Positions 47,768 to 59,404 of a DNA stretch of 64,000 nucleotides are shown here, one piece after another (within the stretch, counting starts at the first letter, position 1; each line of letters begins with the position of its first letter). The translations under genes were made by a program, and so were the position numbers. The DNA lies in contig CANRKT010000010.1 in assembly GCA_947631255.1 (NCBI GenBank), positions 1 through 64,000 of the forward strand, read 5' to 3'. The stretch is from an uncultured Enterobacteriaceae bacterium. GTDB lineage: Bacteria > Pseudomonadota > Gammaproteobacteria > Enterobacterales > Enterobacteriaceae. The notes beneath the pieces were generated by a model that had not been told where the DNA came from, searched no databases, and saw nothing but the letters and a program-made list of their open reading frames with translations.

Positions 47768-47998
47768 ATGATAAATAGTATGGCGGTTAATTTTATTTAT
47801 TATTCATAGGGTAATATTTGCCGAGGTAAAATTACATTTAAAGATTTCCCTTATTCTAAGAGAGGTCAATAACGACATGAAAATCCATATAATCAGTTGC
47901 TTTTTACTGTGTGCATAAATATTAGTTAATCATATAAGCGTTATTGAATTTTTGCGATTTGCGACACAGCACAATCAGCTATTTTGTTTTATTGTTGA
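47768..47998 (+). promoter_or_regulatory. ytfQ upstream region with CRP-like and AraC-core motifs
   Basis: A CRP-like site TGCGATTTGCGACACA lies at 47953-47968 (two mismatches to TGTGA-N6-TCACA). A TCCATA core, typical of AraC half-sites, lies at 47884-47889 and is followed 23 bp later by a TACTGT hexamer like the araBAD -10. No araH terminator is obvious. These are weak individual matches. Confidence 0.4.
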
Positions 47999-48123
47999 TA
48001 TCCGTCATACTTCAATTTGCTTGGGTGTTGTCTGCATCCAGCCTGTCGAATTACATAGTTTATCTATGCTCATCGACGGAATGAATTTGGCGCTTACAGG
48101 CAACCCGAATTATTTTGGGTATA
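47999..48123 (+). repeat. interspersed intergenic repeat, copy B
   Basis: A 125-bp element runs from TATCCGTCATACTTCAATTTGC to CCCGAATTATTTTGGGTATA. It has an internal hairpin around CATAGTTTATCTATG. Its right end is the same as copy A at 29087-29197 and its left end the typical mate of that repeat family. It lies 51 bp before ytfQ, so it probably sits in the ytfQ leader. Confidence 0.75.
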
Positions 48124-48174
48124 TTTGTAAAACACGTTTAAGCCAATATTAATCATCATTCATGAGGATTCATT

Positions 48175-49131
48175 ATGTGGAAGCGCCTAGTTTTAGTTAC
48201 TGCAGTATCCGCAGCAATGTCATCTATGGTTATCGCTGCCCCCTTAACGGTCGGGTTCTCTCAGGTTGGATCTGAATCTGGATGGCGGGCAGCGGAAACC
48301 AGTGTGGCGAAGAGTGAAGCCGAGAAGCGTGGTATTACTTTAAAAATCGCCGATGCTCAACAAAAACAAGAGAATCAGATAAAAGCAGTTCGCTCATTTA
48401 TTGCTCAGGATGTCGATGCTATTTTCATTGCGCCTATTGTTGCAACAGGCTGGGAGCCGGTATTAAAAGAAGCAAAAGAATCTGAAATTCCAGTGTTTTT
48501 ACTGGACCGGTCTATTGACGTAAAAGATAATTCACTCTATATGACGACCGTCACAGCAGATAACGAACTGGAAGGAAAACTTATCGGCGAATGGTTGATC
48601 AAGACCCTGGATGGTAAGCCTTGTAATGTCGTTGAATTACAGGGAACCGTGGGTGCCAGTGTCGCAATTGATCGTAAAAAAGGTTTTGCAGACGCTATTG
48701 CCAGTGCACCGAATATTAAAATAATCCGCTCTCAATCGGGTGACTTCACGCGGAGTAAAGGCAAAGAAGTCATGGAAAGTTTTATTAAAGCAGAAAATAA
48801 TGGCAAGAATATCTGCATGGTCTATGCCCATAATGATGATATGGTTATAGGCGCTATTCAGGCAATAAAAGAGGCAGGTCTAAAACCTGGAAGTGATATT
48901 ATTACCGGTTCAATAGACGGTGTTCCTGATATTTATAAAGCAATGCTTGATAAAGAAGCGAATGCCAGTGTTGAGTTGACACCTAATATGGCAGGTCCGG
49001 CTTTTGATGCGCTGGAAAAATTCAAAAAAGAGGGTGTGATACCTGAAAAGCTTATTATTACAGAATCCAATCTCTATTTACCTGATACCGCAGCAGCAGA
49101 GTTAGAGAAAAAGAAAAACATGGGATATTAA
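48175..49131 (+). CDS. ytfQ: periplasmic galactofuranose-binding protein YtfQ
   Basis: YtfQ is the CUT2-type binding protein of the YtfQRT-YjfF importer, which in E. coli takes up D-galactofuranose (and, less well, related furanoses). The 318-residue protein has a signal peptide cut after VIAA and the landmarks VGFSQVGSESGWRAAETS, QKQENQIKAVRSFIAQ, FLLDRSIDVKD and TGSIDGVPDIYKAM. It ends KKKNMGY as in E. coli. It follows araFGH in the same direction. Confidence 0.96.
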   Translation: MWKRLVLVTAVSAAMSSMVIAAPLTVGFSQVGSESGWRAAETSVAKSEAEKRGITLKIADAQQKQENQIKAVRSFIAQDVDAIFIAPIVATGWEPVLKEAKESEIPVFLLDRSIDVKDNSLYMTTVTADNELEGKLIGEWLIKTLDGKPCNVVELQGTVGASVAIDRKKGFADAIASAPNIKIIRSQSGDFTRSKGKEVMESFIKAENNGKNICMVYAHNDDMVIGAIQAIKEAGLKPGSDIITGSIDGVPDIYKAMLDKEANASVELTPNMAGPAFDALEKFKKEGVIPEKLIITESNLYLPDTAAAELEKKKNMGY

Positions 49132-49147
49132 ACATATATCTCCTAAA

Positions 49148-49256
49148 GAATTCGGGTTGCTTGTAGACGTTGATTTTATTTATTTAATGGATGGTAATGG
49201 ATAACTCTACAGGATGTTGAAATCAACGCCCAAGCAACTTGAAACATAGCTGATAT
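49148..49256 (-). repeat. interspersed intergenic repeat, copy C, inside the ytf operon
   Basis: A related element in reverse orientation fills the 200-bp ytfQ-ytfR gap. Long inverted arms (49156-49176 and 49220-49238) read GTTGCTTG, spacer, GTTGATTT and the complement AAATCAAC, spacer, CAAGCAAC. AATTCGGGTTGC and CAACTTGAA are the family ends. The strong hairpin could stabilise ytfQ mRNA and lower ytfR expression. Confidence 0.62.
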
Positions 49257-49331
49257 ATCTCCAGGGTAACATGTGAAGCGTAATAGTCGCTCTCCTCTAT
49301 GCAGAGGGCTGACTGTAGCGAGGAGAATAAT

Positions 49332-50834
49332 ATGACTGCGGAGCGGCATGGAGAGATCCTGCGTACCGAAGGACTGAGTAAAATATTTCCCGGTGTAAAA
49401 GCGCTGAGTAATGTTAATTTCAGCCTGAGAAAGGGGGAGATAATGGCCTTGCTGGGTGAAAATGGCGCCGGGAAATCTACTCTGATAAAAACACTGACCG
49501 GGGTCTATCATGCTACTCAGGGAACCATCTGGCTTGATGGTAAAATTATTTCCCCGCGTGATACCGCACATGCCCAGCAGTTAGGAATTGGGACGGTATA
49601 TCAGGAAGTGAATCTGCTACCTAATATGTCGATTGCCGATAATCTTTTCATTGGCCGTGAACCACGACGCTGGGGTTTTATTTGCCGAAAAAAGATGGAG
49701 GCGCAGGCTACCAGGCTGATGGCCGATTACGGTTTTTCGCTGGATGTTCGCGAACCACTCAATCGTTTCTCAGTGGCAATGCAACAGATTGTCGCTATCT
49801 GTCGTGCGATTGACCTTTCTGCCAAAGTTTTAATCCTTGATGAACCTACCGCCAGCCTCGATAGCCAGGAAGTTGAAATGCTCTTTACCTTGATGCGCCA
49901 GCTGCGTGATCAGGGGATCAGTCTGATTTTCGTTACCCATTTTCTTGATCAAGTGTATGAAGTAAGCGATCGCATTACGGTACTGCGTAATGGCGAATTT
50001 GTTGGTTGCCATGAAACAGCGAAGTTACCGCAAATAGAACTGGTCAAAATGATGTTAGGGCGAGAGCTGGATACCAAGGCATTACAGCGTGCCGGGCGTA
50101 CCCTGTTAAGTGATAAACCGGTTGCTGAGTTTAAAAACTTTGGTAAGAAAGGCACGATTGATCCGTTCGATCTACAAGTCAGACCGGGCGAAATAGTTGG
50201 GCTGGCCGGTTTGCTAGGATCTGGACGTACAGAAACAGCAGAAGTGATTTTTGGTATTAAACCTGCCGATAGCGGAAATGCCTGGATAAAAGGTAAACCT
50301 GTGAGTATTCGATCTCCATCCTATGCCTCTCGCATAGGTATGGGGTTTTGTCCTGAAGATCGTAAAACCGATGGCATCATTGGGGCCGCATCCGTGAGAG
50401 AGAATATTATTTTAGCTCTGCAAGCCCAGCGTGGCTGGCTGAAACCCATTTCACGCAAAGAACAGCAGGCTATCTCCGAACGGTTTATTCGTCAGTTGGG
50501 GATCCGGACACCGAGCGCAGATCAACCGATAGAGCTGTTATCGGGTGGAAACCAGCAAAAAGTGTTGTTGTCCCGCTGGTTACTGACCAAACCACAATTC
50601 TTGATCCTCGATGAGCCTACCAGGGGGATTGACGTAGGCGCACACGCGGAAATTATTCGATTGATTGAAACCCTCTGTGCTGACGGACTCGCCTTGCTGG
50701 TGATTTCGTCGGAGCTTGAAGAACTGGTTGGTTATGCTGACCGCGTTATCGTCATGCGGGATCTCAAACAGATTGCCGAGATCCCATTAGCAGAACTTTC
50801 GGTTACGGCCATTATGAATGCTATTGCAGCATGA
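49332..50834 (+). CDS. ytfR: galactofuranose ABC transporter ATPase YtfR
   Basis: YtfR is a tandem ATPase of the CUT2 class. The 500-residue protein has N-terminal Walker [25 protein letters not shown], then a second domain with [23 protein letters not shown] and [14 protein letters not shown]. It starts MTAERHGEILRTEGL behind AGGAGAAT; 11 more codons are open upstream. Length equals E. coli YtfR. Confidence 0.96.
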   Translation: MTAERHGEILRTEGLSKIFPGVKALSNVNFSLRKGEIMALLGENGAGKSTLIKTLTGVYHATQGTIWLDGKIISPRDTAHAQQLGIGTVYQEVNLLPNMSIADNLFIGREPRRWGFICRKKMEAQATRLMADYGFSLDVREPLNRFSVAMQQIVAICRAIDLSAKVLILDEPTASLDSQEVEMLFTLMRQLRDQGISLIFVTHFLDQVYEVSDRITVLRNGEFVGCHETAKLPQIELVKMMLGRELDTKALQRAGRTLLSDKPVAEFKNFGKKGTIDPFDLQVRPGEIVGLAGLLGSGRTETAEVIFGIKPADSGNAWIKGKPVSIRSPSYASRIGMGFCPEDRKTDGIIGAASVRENIILALQAQRGWLKPISRKEQQAISERFIRQLGIRTPSADQPIELLSGGNQQKVLLSRWLLTKPQFLILDEPTRGIDVGAHAEIIRLIETLCADGLALLVISSELEELVGYADRVIVMRDLKQIAEIPLAELSVTAIMNAIAA

Positions 50835-50844
50835 GGAGAATCAT

Positions 50845-51864
50845 GTGAGGTCTTTTTTTCAGTCTGCGTTGCAAAAAGGGAAGTTCACCTGGCCCAAAGG
50901 AACACCACAGGTTATCGCTCTGCTATTAGTGCTCATCGCGGATAGCCTCGTTTCAACTCACTTTTTTAATATCACTCTACAAGATGGCCGCCTGTTCGGC
51001 AGCCCGATTGATATCTTAAACCGGGCCGCACCCGTTGCTTTATTAGCGATTGGCATGACACTGGTAATTGCCACCGGTGGAATAGACCTTTCGGTTGGCG
51101 CGATCATGGCTATCGCCGGAGCGACAGCTGCTTCCATGACCGTCGCAGGACATAGCCTGCCAGTGGTTCTTCTTGCAGCCATTGGCTCTGGCGTTTTGGC
51201 AGGACTATGGAACGGTATCCTGGTTTCTGTTCTCAAAATTCAGCCGTTTGTGGCTACGCTCATCCTGATGGTTGCCGGACGCGGGATTGCACAGCTCATC
51301 ACCTCTGGACAAATCGTCACTTTTACTTCTCCCGCGCTTGCCTGGATAGGTAGCGGTAGCTTCCTGTTATTTCCCACGCCGGTCATTATCGCGCTGGTAA
51401 CCTTGATTATTTTCTGGCTGTTTATCCGCAAAACAGCCCTGGGTATGTTTATTGAGGCAACCGGTATCAATATTCGGGCAGCAAAAAATGCCGGTGTCAG
51501 TACGCAAATGGTGGTTTGTTTAACCTATGTATTAAGCGGGGTCTGTGCAGCGATTGCCGGTGTTATTGTGATGGCGGATATTCGCGGTGCAGATGCCAAT
51601 AATGCTGGATTATGGTTAGAACTGGATGCCATTCTGGCTGTTGTGATCGGTGGTGGGGCATTGCTGGGCGGTCGCTTTAATCTGTTTCTCTCCGTTATTG
51701 GCGCCCTTATTATCCAGGGGATGAATACCGGGATCCTACTTTCAGGCTTTCAGCCGGAACTGAATCAGGTCGTGAAAGCTATTGTTGTTCTGTGTGTGCT
51801 TATTGCCCAGTCGCCACGCTTTATCTCCCTCATCAAGAGAATATGCAATCATGATAAAACGTAA
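50845..51864 (+). CDS. ytfT: galactofuranose ABC transporter permease YtfT
   Basis: YtfT is one of two permeases of this importer. The 339-residue protein has about ten membrane helices and the landmarks LNRAAPVALLAIGMTLVIATGGIDLSVGA (shown by NRAAPVALLAIG), LKIQPFVATLILMVAGRGIA and RGADANNAGLWLELDAILAVVIGGG. A GTG at 50845 with GAGGAG 6 bp before is chosen; an ATG 9 codons earlier lies inside ytfR. The stop overlaps yjfF by 14 bp. Confidence 0.94.
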   Translation: MRSFFQSALQKGKFTWPKGTPQVIALLLVLIADSLVSTHFFNITLQDGRLFGSPIDILNRAAPVALLAIGMTLVIATGGIDLSVGAIMAIAGATAASMTVAGHSLPVVLLAAIGSGVLAGLWNGILVSVLKIQPFVATLILMVAGRGIAQLITSGQIVTFTSPALAWIGSGSFLLFPTPVIIALVTLIIFWLFIRKTALGMFIEATGINIRAAKNAGVSTQMVVCLTYVLSGVCAAIAGVIVMADIRGADANNAGLWLELDAILAVVIGGGALLGGRFNLFLSVIGALIIQGMNTGILLSGFQPELNQVVKAIVVLCVLIAQSPRFISLIKRICNHDKT

Positions 51865-52867
51865 TTTACCGCTGATTATCACAATAGGTGTATTTATTCT
51901 CGGCTACATCTATTGCCTGACACAGTTCCCTGCTTTTGCGTCGACACGTGTCATTTGCAACATTCTTACGGATAATGCTTTCTTAGGGATCATTGCGGTT
52001 GGCATGACCTTTGTTATCATCTCTGGCGGCATCGATCTTTCGGTTGGGTCAGTGATTGCCTTTACCGGTGTGTTTTTAGCCAAAGCGATTATGGTATGGG
52101 GCCTCTCGCCGTTTATCGCTTTTCCGCTTATGCTGGTGATGGGCTGTATGTTCGGCGCATTTATGGGGTTATTGATTGACGCCCTTAAAATTCCGGCATT
52201 TATTATTACCCTGGCGGGGATGTTTTTCCTGCGTGGTTTAAGTTATTTAATCTCTGAAGAATCGATACCGATTGATGATCCTGTCTATGAGACTCTCTCG
52301 ACACTCGCGTGGAAAATCCCGGGTGGCGGGCGCTTAAGTATTCTCGCTTTAATTATGCTGGCAGTCGTGGTTATCGGAATTTTTCTCGCCCATCGTACTC
52401 GTTTTGGTAATCAGGTTTATGCCCTGGGGGGAAGTGCGACATCTTCCAGCCTGATGGGAATATCAACCCGCAACGTCACTATCCGAATCTATATGCTGTC
52501 TAGCGGACTGGCGACACTGGCCGGGATTGTGTTTTCTATCTATACCCAGGCGGGTTACGCGTTATCGGGTGTCGGTGTTGAACTGGACGCAATTGCATCT
52601 GTAGTGATTGGCGGCACGTTATTAAGTGGTGGTGTGGGTACGGTGCTGGGGACACTTTTTGGGGTGGCCATTCAAGGCTTGATTCAGACCTATATTAACT
52701 TTGATGGTACGCTTAGTTCATGGTGGACTAAAATAGCCATTGGAATTTTGTTATTTATTTTCATTGCTTTGCAAAGAGCGCTTACCGTTATCTGGGAAAA
52801 CCGGCAGAATGCTTCAGTGACTCGCGTGACGCCTATGCCGACGTTGTCAGGTAAAAGCAGTGAATGA
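51851..52867 (+). CDS. yjfF: galactofuranose ABC transporter permease YjfF
   Basis: YjfF is the second permease; the two pair as a heterodimer with YtfR. The 338-residue protein starts MIKRNLPLIITIGVFILGY. It has GMTFVIISGGIDLSVGSVIAFTGVFLAK (landmark GGIDLSVGSV), IPAFIITLAGMFFLRGLSYLI and GGTLLSGGVGTVLGTLFGVAIQ. It overlaps ytfT by 14 bp, and the frame is open 23 codons upstream inside ytfT. It ends the sugar block. Confidence 0.95.
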   Translation: MIKRNLPLIITIGVFILGYIYCLTQFPAFASTRVICNILTDNAFLGIIAVGMTFVIISGGIDLSVGSVIAFTGVFLAKAIMVWGLSPFIAFPLMLVMGCMFGAFMGLLIDALKIPAFIITLAGMFFLRGLSYLISEESIPIDDPVYETLSTLAWKIPGGGRLSILALIMLAVVVIGIFLAHRTRFGNQVYALGGSATSSSLMGISTRNVTIRIYMLSSGLATLAGIVFSIYTQAGYALSGVGVELDAIASVVIGGTLLSGGVGTVLGTLFGVAIQGLIQTYINFDGTLSSWWTKIAIGILLFIFIALQRALTVIWENRQNASVTRVTPMPTLSGKSSE

Positions 52868-52928
52868 CAGATGAGCGGGTAGCAGTGGCAGAATAGCAGG
52901 GGGCAGGGTAGAAAGCGTCTTGTTAATT

Positions 52929-52957
52929 ATTCGGGGGCAGATATTCTGCCCCCGAAT
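52929..52957 (+). terminator. hairpin after yjfF
   Basis: A 12-bp stem ATTCGGGGGCAG / CTGCCCCCGAAT (52929-52940, 52946-52957) with a 5-nt loop lies 61 bp after yjfF. The T-tract is absent. It is adjacent to the infA terminator, so the junction is double-guarded. Confidence 0.65.
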
Positions 52958-52962
52958 CGTTG

Positions 52963-52993
52963 AAAAAAAAGCCGCAATATTATCTATTGCGGC
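52963..52993 (-). terminator. intrinsic terminator of infA
   Basis: On the minus strand GCCGCAATA / TATTGCGGC (52985-52993, 52971-52979) is followed by eight Ts. Confidence 0.92.
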
Positions 52994-53088
52994 GTTCTTA
53001 CAAGCTTAACTGACGGTATTACGGACATTATCCAGACTTTATATTAACAATATTTGAGTCCGGCTAAGTTAAGCGATGGGAAAAACCA

Positions 53089-53307
<219 letters not shown>

Positions 53308-53591
53308 CTAATCCTCTGAGGTATTGCTACCATAGTTTGAACCGGCAAGATAATGCCGAAGTTCTCTTATCATGTAAAGAACTGTTGGTGAATTCACCAG
53401 CAAAGTACATTTTGCCTGCCACCCGCAAATCAGCCGAATGCCACATCATATGGCTGACTGAATTTTCGAGGTGATAAATATCGAGGGTATTCCCTTTAAT
53501 TACTCATCCTAAAAGGCAGCGGGGACACCAGGCAAAATTCACTTGGCGACGCTGATTATAACACCCTCAAATAAAATGTGCCGAAACATTA

Positions 53592-54284
53592 TTACGCTAG
53601 ATTTTGTTTATGCCAGCAACCGGGATCAATTGGCACTGAACGCAGCGAATTCAGCAGGCCAAGGTAATTGCGGCGCGAAATTTCTCTGACACCCAATGAT
53701 GCGGTATGCTCGTTTAACACCTGGCAGTCAATTAATTTGCCGCCATAATGAATAAAGTGCTGGCAGAAAACAAGTAAAGCCGTTTTTGAAGCGTTAATAC
53801 GACGGCTAAACATTGATTCAGCACAAAATAAAGCCCCCACTGCAACGCCATACAGGCCACCCACGAGTTCATCGCCTTGCCAGACTTCAACGGAATGAGC
53901 CTGGCCCAGTTGATGTAAACGTCCGTACGCCGCAATAATATCGGGTGTTATCCAGGTGCCATCCGTCCGGCCGTCGGTACAACCCGTAATCACCTGATTA
54001 AATGCCGTATTCATCGTTACCTGATAGGGTGAATGACGATGAAAGCGTTTCATACTCCGGCTTTGATGGAACTGTTCCGGGGAAAGCACAGCACGTGGAT
54101 CGGGAGACCACCATAAGATAGGGTCTCCCGGCGAATACCACGGAAAAATACCGCGCTGATACGCCGCCATTAAGCGTGCCGGACGTAAGTCACCCCCCAA
54201 GGCTAATAATCCATTTGGCTCACGCAGAGCTTTTTCCGGCGAAGGAAAAGCTGTTGAGTCTGGAGAGAGTTGCAGCAGTCGCAT
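53592..54284 (-). CDS. aat: leucyl/phenylalanyl-tRNA-protein transferase Aat
   Basis: Aat adds Leu or Phe from aminoacyl-tRNA to N-terminal Arg/Lys, making N-degrons recognised by ClpS. The 230-residue protein has the family signatures [27 protein letters not shown] (landmarks [16 protein letters not shown]), [34 protein letters not shown] and [15 protein letters not shown]. Its presence with clpS and clpA in one neighbourhood covers the N-end-rule pathway, although the sugar block now separates them. Confidence 0.97.
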   Translation of the reverse strand: MRLLQLSPDSTAFPSPEKALREPNGLLALGGDLRPARLMAAYQRGIFPWYSPGDPILWWSPDPRAVLSPEQFHQSRSMKRFHRHSPYQVTMNTAFNQVITGCTDGRTDGTWITPDIIAAYGRLHQLGQAHSVEVWQGDELVGGLYGVAVGALFCAESMFSRRINASKTALLVFCQHFIHYGGKLIDCQVLNEHTASLGVREISRRNYLGLLNSLRSVPIDPGCWHKQNLA

Positions 54285-54340
54285 AACCTGAAAGCCTCGT
54301 AAACCCGCCGTGAGTTTTAATGGTCTGTTAGTTGATGGTC

Positions 54341-56059
54341 TCAGACACGTTGATGAAACTGATAATAACGCCCGCCTGAAGCCATCAGTTCATCATGAGG
54401 CCCCTGTTCAACAATACGGCCATTATCCATGACGATAATGTTATCAAAACGGTTCAGGCCCCGTAAACGGTGCGTTACCATCAGCACCGTTTTATCTGCG
54501 GTGACTTCTTCAAGTAAGGTTAGCATCTGTTGCTCTGTTTCAGCATCCAGGCCTTCGGTCGGTTCATCAAGTAACATTAACGGACCATTGTGTAACAATG
54601 CGCGAGCAATCGCCAGACGACGTAGCTCACCACCAGATAGCTGACGTCCGCCTTCACCCAGCCAGCGATTTAATCCATCGTCTTGCAACAGTTTGGTTAG
54701 ACCCACACGTTCAAGACTGACACTGAGTTGCTCATCGCTGGCAAGGGGCGCTGCCAGCAGCAAGTTATCCCGTAAGGTCGCACTAAACAGGTGGACGCGT
54801 TGGGGAACAATACTGGTGGTGGCGCGCAGTGTGCTTTCGTCAAAGGTTTTGAGCGAAATACCGTTCAGGGTAATGTCACCTTGCTGACCGTCCCATGCGC
54901 GTGTGAGCAGTTGCAATAATGTGGACTTCCCGCATCCAGTGCTGCCGAGGATGGCAATATGCTGTCCTGGCGCCACTGATAAAGTAATATCCTGTAGTAC
55001 AGCCTGTGGCTGGCCTGGATAGGTAAAACCGAGCTGATGAATGTCTAGCGCAGCCTGATGTGGTTTTTCAGCGATGCGCTCTGGAAAAACAACACTGACT
55101 TGCTGCTCAGTAATCTGGCTGACGCGCAGAGCAGAGGCAATCACCTGACCCAGATGCTGGAATGCACCTGTTACAGGGGCTAAGGCTTCAAAGGCGGCCA
55201 GAGCACAGAAAACAAAGAGGGCAATCAGAGCACCAGGAACGTCATGAGAACCGACGCCAGAAGAGGCCATCCACAGCATAGTGATAGCTGCAATACCACT
55301 GATCAATAGCATCAAGGCTTGAGACAAGGCCGTTAACGATGCCTGGTGATACTGTGCTTCTTGCCAGCGTTGTTCAGAGGCGTCCAGCTGAGTCCGCGCT
55401 CTGTCAGCTGCGCCGAAAATAGTTAATTCAGCATGACCCTGAAGCCAGGCCGTCAGTTGCTGACGATATTGCCCCCGTTGTACGGTAACCTTCTCTCCAC
55501 TGGGACGACCCGCACGATAGAATAACGGGGGGAGTAGAATTAAGGTGGCTAATAAAATCCCACCCAGAGTCAGCGCCAGTTCAACATCCAGCAGGCTCAG
55601 ACCCAGAGTGACAACCACGATGACGACAAAAGCACCGACTAACGGCGAAATGACACGGAGATAGAGATGGTCGAGGGTATCGACGTCCGCCACCATACGA
55701 TTCAGCAGCTCTCCCTGACGAAAACGTGCCAACCCGGCAGGAGAGAGGGGGAGAAGCTTACTGAAGGTGGTAACGCGTAAGTGTTCCAGTACGCGGAAGG
55801 TGGCATCATGGCTGACCAGGCGTTCACAATAACGCCCTGCTGTACGAATGATAGCCCCGGCGCGAACCCCCGCAGCTGGCAGCATATAGTTAAAATAGAC
55901 GCCGGAAAGACCAACGACTGCTGAGGCGGATAAAAACCAGCCGGATAAGGTCAGCAGACCAATACTGGCTAACAGGGTAATGATAGCCAGGAATACACCA
56001 ATCGACAGTAGCCATTTATGACGGCGATATAAACCAAGATAAGGTAACAGGGCGCGCAT
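54341..56059 (-). CDS. cydC: ABC exporter subunit CydC
   Basis: CydC pairs with CydD as a heterodimeric ABC exporter for cysteine/glutathione (and heme-linked) needed to assemble cytochrome bd. The 572-residue protein has an N-terminal six-helix membrane domain (about 1-320) and an ATPase domain with Walker [10 protein letters not shown], signature [15 protein letters not shown] and [11 protein letters not shown]. It starts with ATG overlapping the cydD stop (TGATG). Confidence 0.96.
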   Translation of the reverse strand: MRALLPYLGLYRRHKWLLSIGVFLAIITLLASIGLLTLSGWFLSASAVVGLSGVYFNYMLPAAGVRAGAIIRTAGRYCERLVSHDATFRVLEHLRVTTFSKLLPLSPAGLARFRQGELLNRMVADVDTLDHLYLRVISPLVGAFVVIVVVTLGLSLLDVELALTLGGILLATLILLPPLFYRAGRPSGEKVTVQRGQYRQQLTAWLQGHAELTIFGAADRARTQLDASEQRWQEAQYHQASLTALSQALMLLISGIAAITMLWMASSGVGSHDVPGALIALFVFCALAAFEALAPVTGAFQHLGQVIASALRVSQITEQQVSVVFPERIAEKPHQAALDIHQLGFTYPGQPQAVLQDITLSVAPGQHIAILGSTGCGKSTLLQLLTRAWDGQQGDITLNGISLKTFDESTLRATTSIVPQRVHLFSATLRDNLLLAAPLASDEQLSVSLERVGLTKLLQDDGLNRWLGEGGRQLSGGELRRLAIARALLHNGPLMLLDEPTEGLDAETEQQMLTLLEEVTADKTVLMVTHRLRGLNRFDNIIVMDNGRIVEQGPHDELMASGGRYYQFHQRV

Positions 56060-57825
56060 CAAATCTCCTCCAGACGATGAGCCAGCAGAGCAGCAAAAGG
56101 ACCATCCTGTGTGGCTAACTGAGCATAGCTTCCTTGCTGAATGATTTTTCCGTCACGCATCAGCCAGACTTCGTCCCAGTCGCTGATGTAATCTAACTGG
56201 TGTGTGACCATTAGAGTCGTTTGTTGGGTTGAGGCATCAGCCAGTGCTGCCATAACACGTTGTTCACTATGGGAGTCAAGACTGGCGGCAGGTTCATCAA
56301 GCAACATTAAACGACAAGGATTGATTAATGCTCTTGCCAGTGCAACACGCTGTGCCTGACCCACGGATAAGCGTGCGGCATCATCGCCAATCACGGTATC
56401 CACTCCAGCAGGCAGTAAGGGTAAAAACTCGGTGACAGAGGCTTTATCCAGAGCGCTTTGCAGTCTGGTATCATCGGCTTCGAGTGCACCTAATAAGACG
56501 TTTTCGCGCAGTGTTGCTGCCGGTAACTGAGGGTTTTGTCCAACCCAACTGAGCAATTTACGCCACTCATCCGGAGCCAGTTGTGACAGTTCAATACCAT
56601 TGACGGATAAACTTCCCCGATAAGGCAGGAAACCAGATAACACATGCAGCAGTGAACTTTTTCCAGCACCACTTTGCCCGACCAGTACCACACGGCTACC
56701 GGCTACAAGGGTGAAGGTGAGAGGACCGGCAAGCAGATGTCCCTCGGGCGAGAGAATTTCCAGATCCCGGGCCTCAATACCCAGAGCGACGCCCTGAGGT
56801 AATGTTTTCTGACCTTGCTCGGGATGTTGCAGCGGTGCATCCATAAAGGTCATCAACGTATCAGCAGCGCCGACAGCCTGCGCTTTGGCATGATAAAAGG
56901 CACCCATATCACGCAGTGGCTGGAAAAATTCAGGTGCCAGGATCAGTGCCAGAAAACCGGCAAATAGCGTCACGCCTACGCCATAGTGGCCAAAGTTGAG
57001 TTCGCCAAGATAAGAGAAACCAAAATAAACAGCGACCAGCGCGATGGACAGTGAGGCAAAAAATTCCAGGACCCCGGAAGAGAGGAACGCCATGCGTAGC
57101 ACTTCCATGGTGCGTTCGCGGAAGTCACGGCTGGCAACACGAATATTGTCAGTTTCCGCCGCTCCGCGATCAAAAACACGCAAGGTATCCATACCGCGCA
57201 AACGGTCGAGGAAATGACCGCTCAAACGGGCTAATGCCTGGAAGTTACGGCGGTTAGCGTCCGCGGCACCCATTCCGACCATCGCCATAAACAGCGGGAT
57301 TAGCGGGGCGGTACACAGCAGAATTAAGGAAGCAACCCAGTTGATGGGGAAGATAGTAATAATGATCAACAATGGCGTGATGGTTGCCAGCGTCATTTGT
57401 GGTAAATAGCGCGCATAGTAATCATGCATATCTTCTATTTGCTCAAGGATAAGCGTTGCCCAGCTACCCACAGGTTTGCCTTTAATCCAGGCAGGACCAG
57501 CCTGATGCAGACGGTCGAGGACTTTTTTTCGGATGACTCTGCGGATATGTAATCCGGCGTAATAGCCTACTTTTTCACGTATCCAGACGACCCAGGCCCG
57601 CAGTATAAAGACCCCAGCTAGCTGGATAAACGGCAGCAATAAGGCTTCACGAGGAATGCCCTCGATAATCATATATTGCAGTAAACTCGCGATAAGCCAG
57701 GCTTGAGCGATAATCAGCAAACCGCTAACTAGGCCAAGCAGGCGTGACAGGGTGAGCCATCGGCGAGAAATAATACTTTGTTGTTTTAGCCAACGGCTAA
57801 TTTCTTGTTGACGGATCTTATTCAT
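56059..57825 (-). CDS. cydD: ABC exporter subunit CydD
   Basis: CydD is the partner of CydC. The 588-residue protein equals E. coli length and has a membrane domain (about 1-330; GPAWIKGKPVGSW, VGMGAADANRRNFQALARLSGHFLDRLRGMDTL reduced to landmark ADANRRNF) and an ATPase with Walker A GQSGAGKSS, the degenerate signature LSVGQAQRVALARAL and LLDEPAASLD. The cydD and cydC genes form an operon, with trxB upstream beyond a terminator. Confidence 0.96.
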   Translation of the reverse strand: MNKIRQQEISRWLKQQSIISRRWLTLSRLLGLVSGLLIIAQAWLIASLLQYMIIEGIPREALLLPFIQLAGVFILRAWVVWIREKVGYYAGLHIRRVIRKKVLDRLHQAGPAWIKGKPVGSWATLILEQIEDMHDYYARYLPQMTLATITPLLIIITIFPINWVASLILLCTAPLIPLFMAMVGMGAADANRRNFQALARLSGHFLDRLRGMDTLRVFDRGAAETDNIRVASRDFRERTMEVLRMAFLSSGVLEFFASLSIALVAVYFGFSYLGELNFGHYGVGVTLFAGFLALILAPEFFQPLRDMGAFYHAKAQAVGAADTLMTFMDAPLQHPEQGQKTLPQGVALGIEARDLEILSPEGHLLAGPLTFTLVAGSRVVLVGQSGAGKSSLLHVLSGFLPYRGSLSVNGIELSQLAPDEWRKLLSWVGQNPQLPAATLRENVLLGALEADDTRLQSALDKASVTEFLPLLPAGVDTVIGDDAARLSVGQAQRVALARALINPCRLMLLDEPAASLDSHSEQRVMAALADASTQQTTLMVTHQLDYISDWDEVWLMRDGKIIQQGSYAQLATQDGPFAALLAHRLEEI

Positions 57826-57898
57826 CGCGTGCCAGATTGCTGTTAAGAGGAGGAATTCCCGGACAATTTTAACGCGTAAGCTTACATCGCAGGATCAA

Positions 57899-57925
57899 TA
57901 AAGGCGACCCAGAAGGACGCCTTTT
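57899..57925 (-). terminator. terminator of trxB
   Basis: On the minus strand AAAGGCG / CGCCTTT (arms near 57918-57924 and 57900-57906) lies 18 bp after the trxB stop, flanked by AT-rich sequence. Confidence 0.72.
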
Positions 57926-57942
57926 ATTGTAAATTATTAAAT

Positions 57943-59404
<1,462 letters not shown>

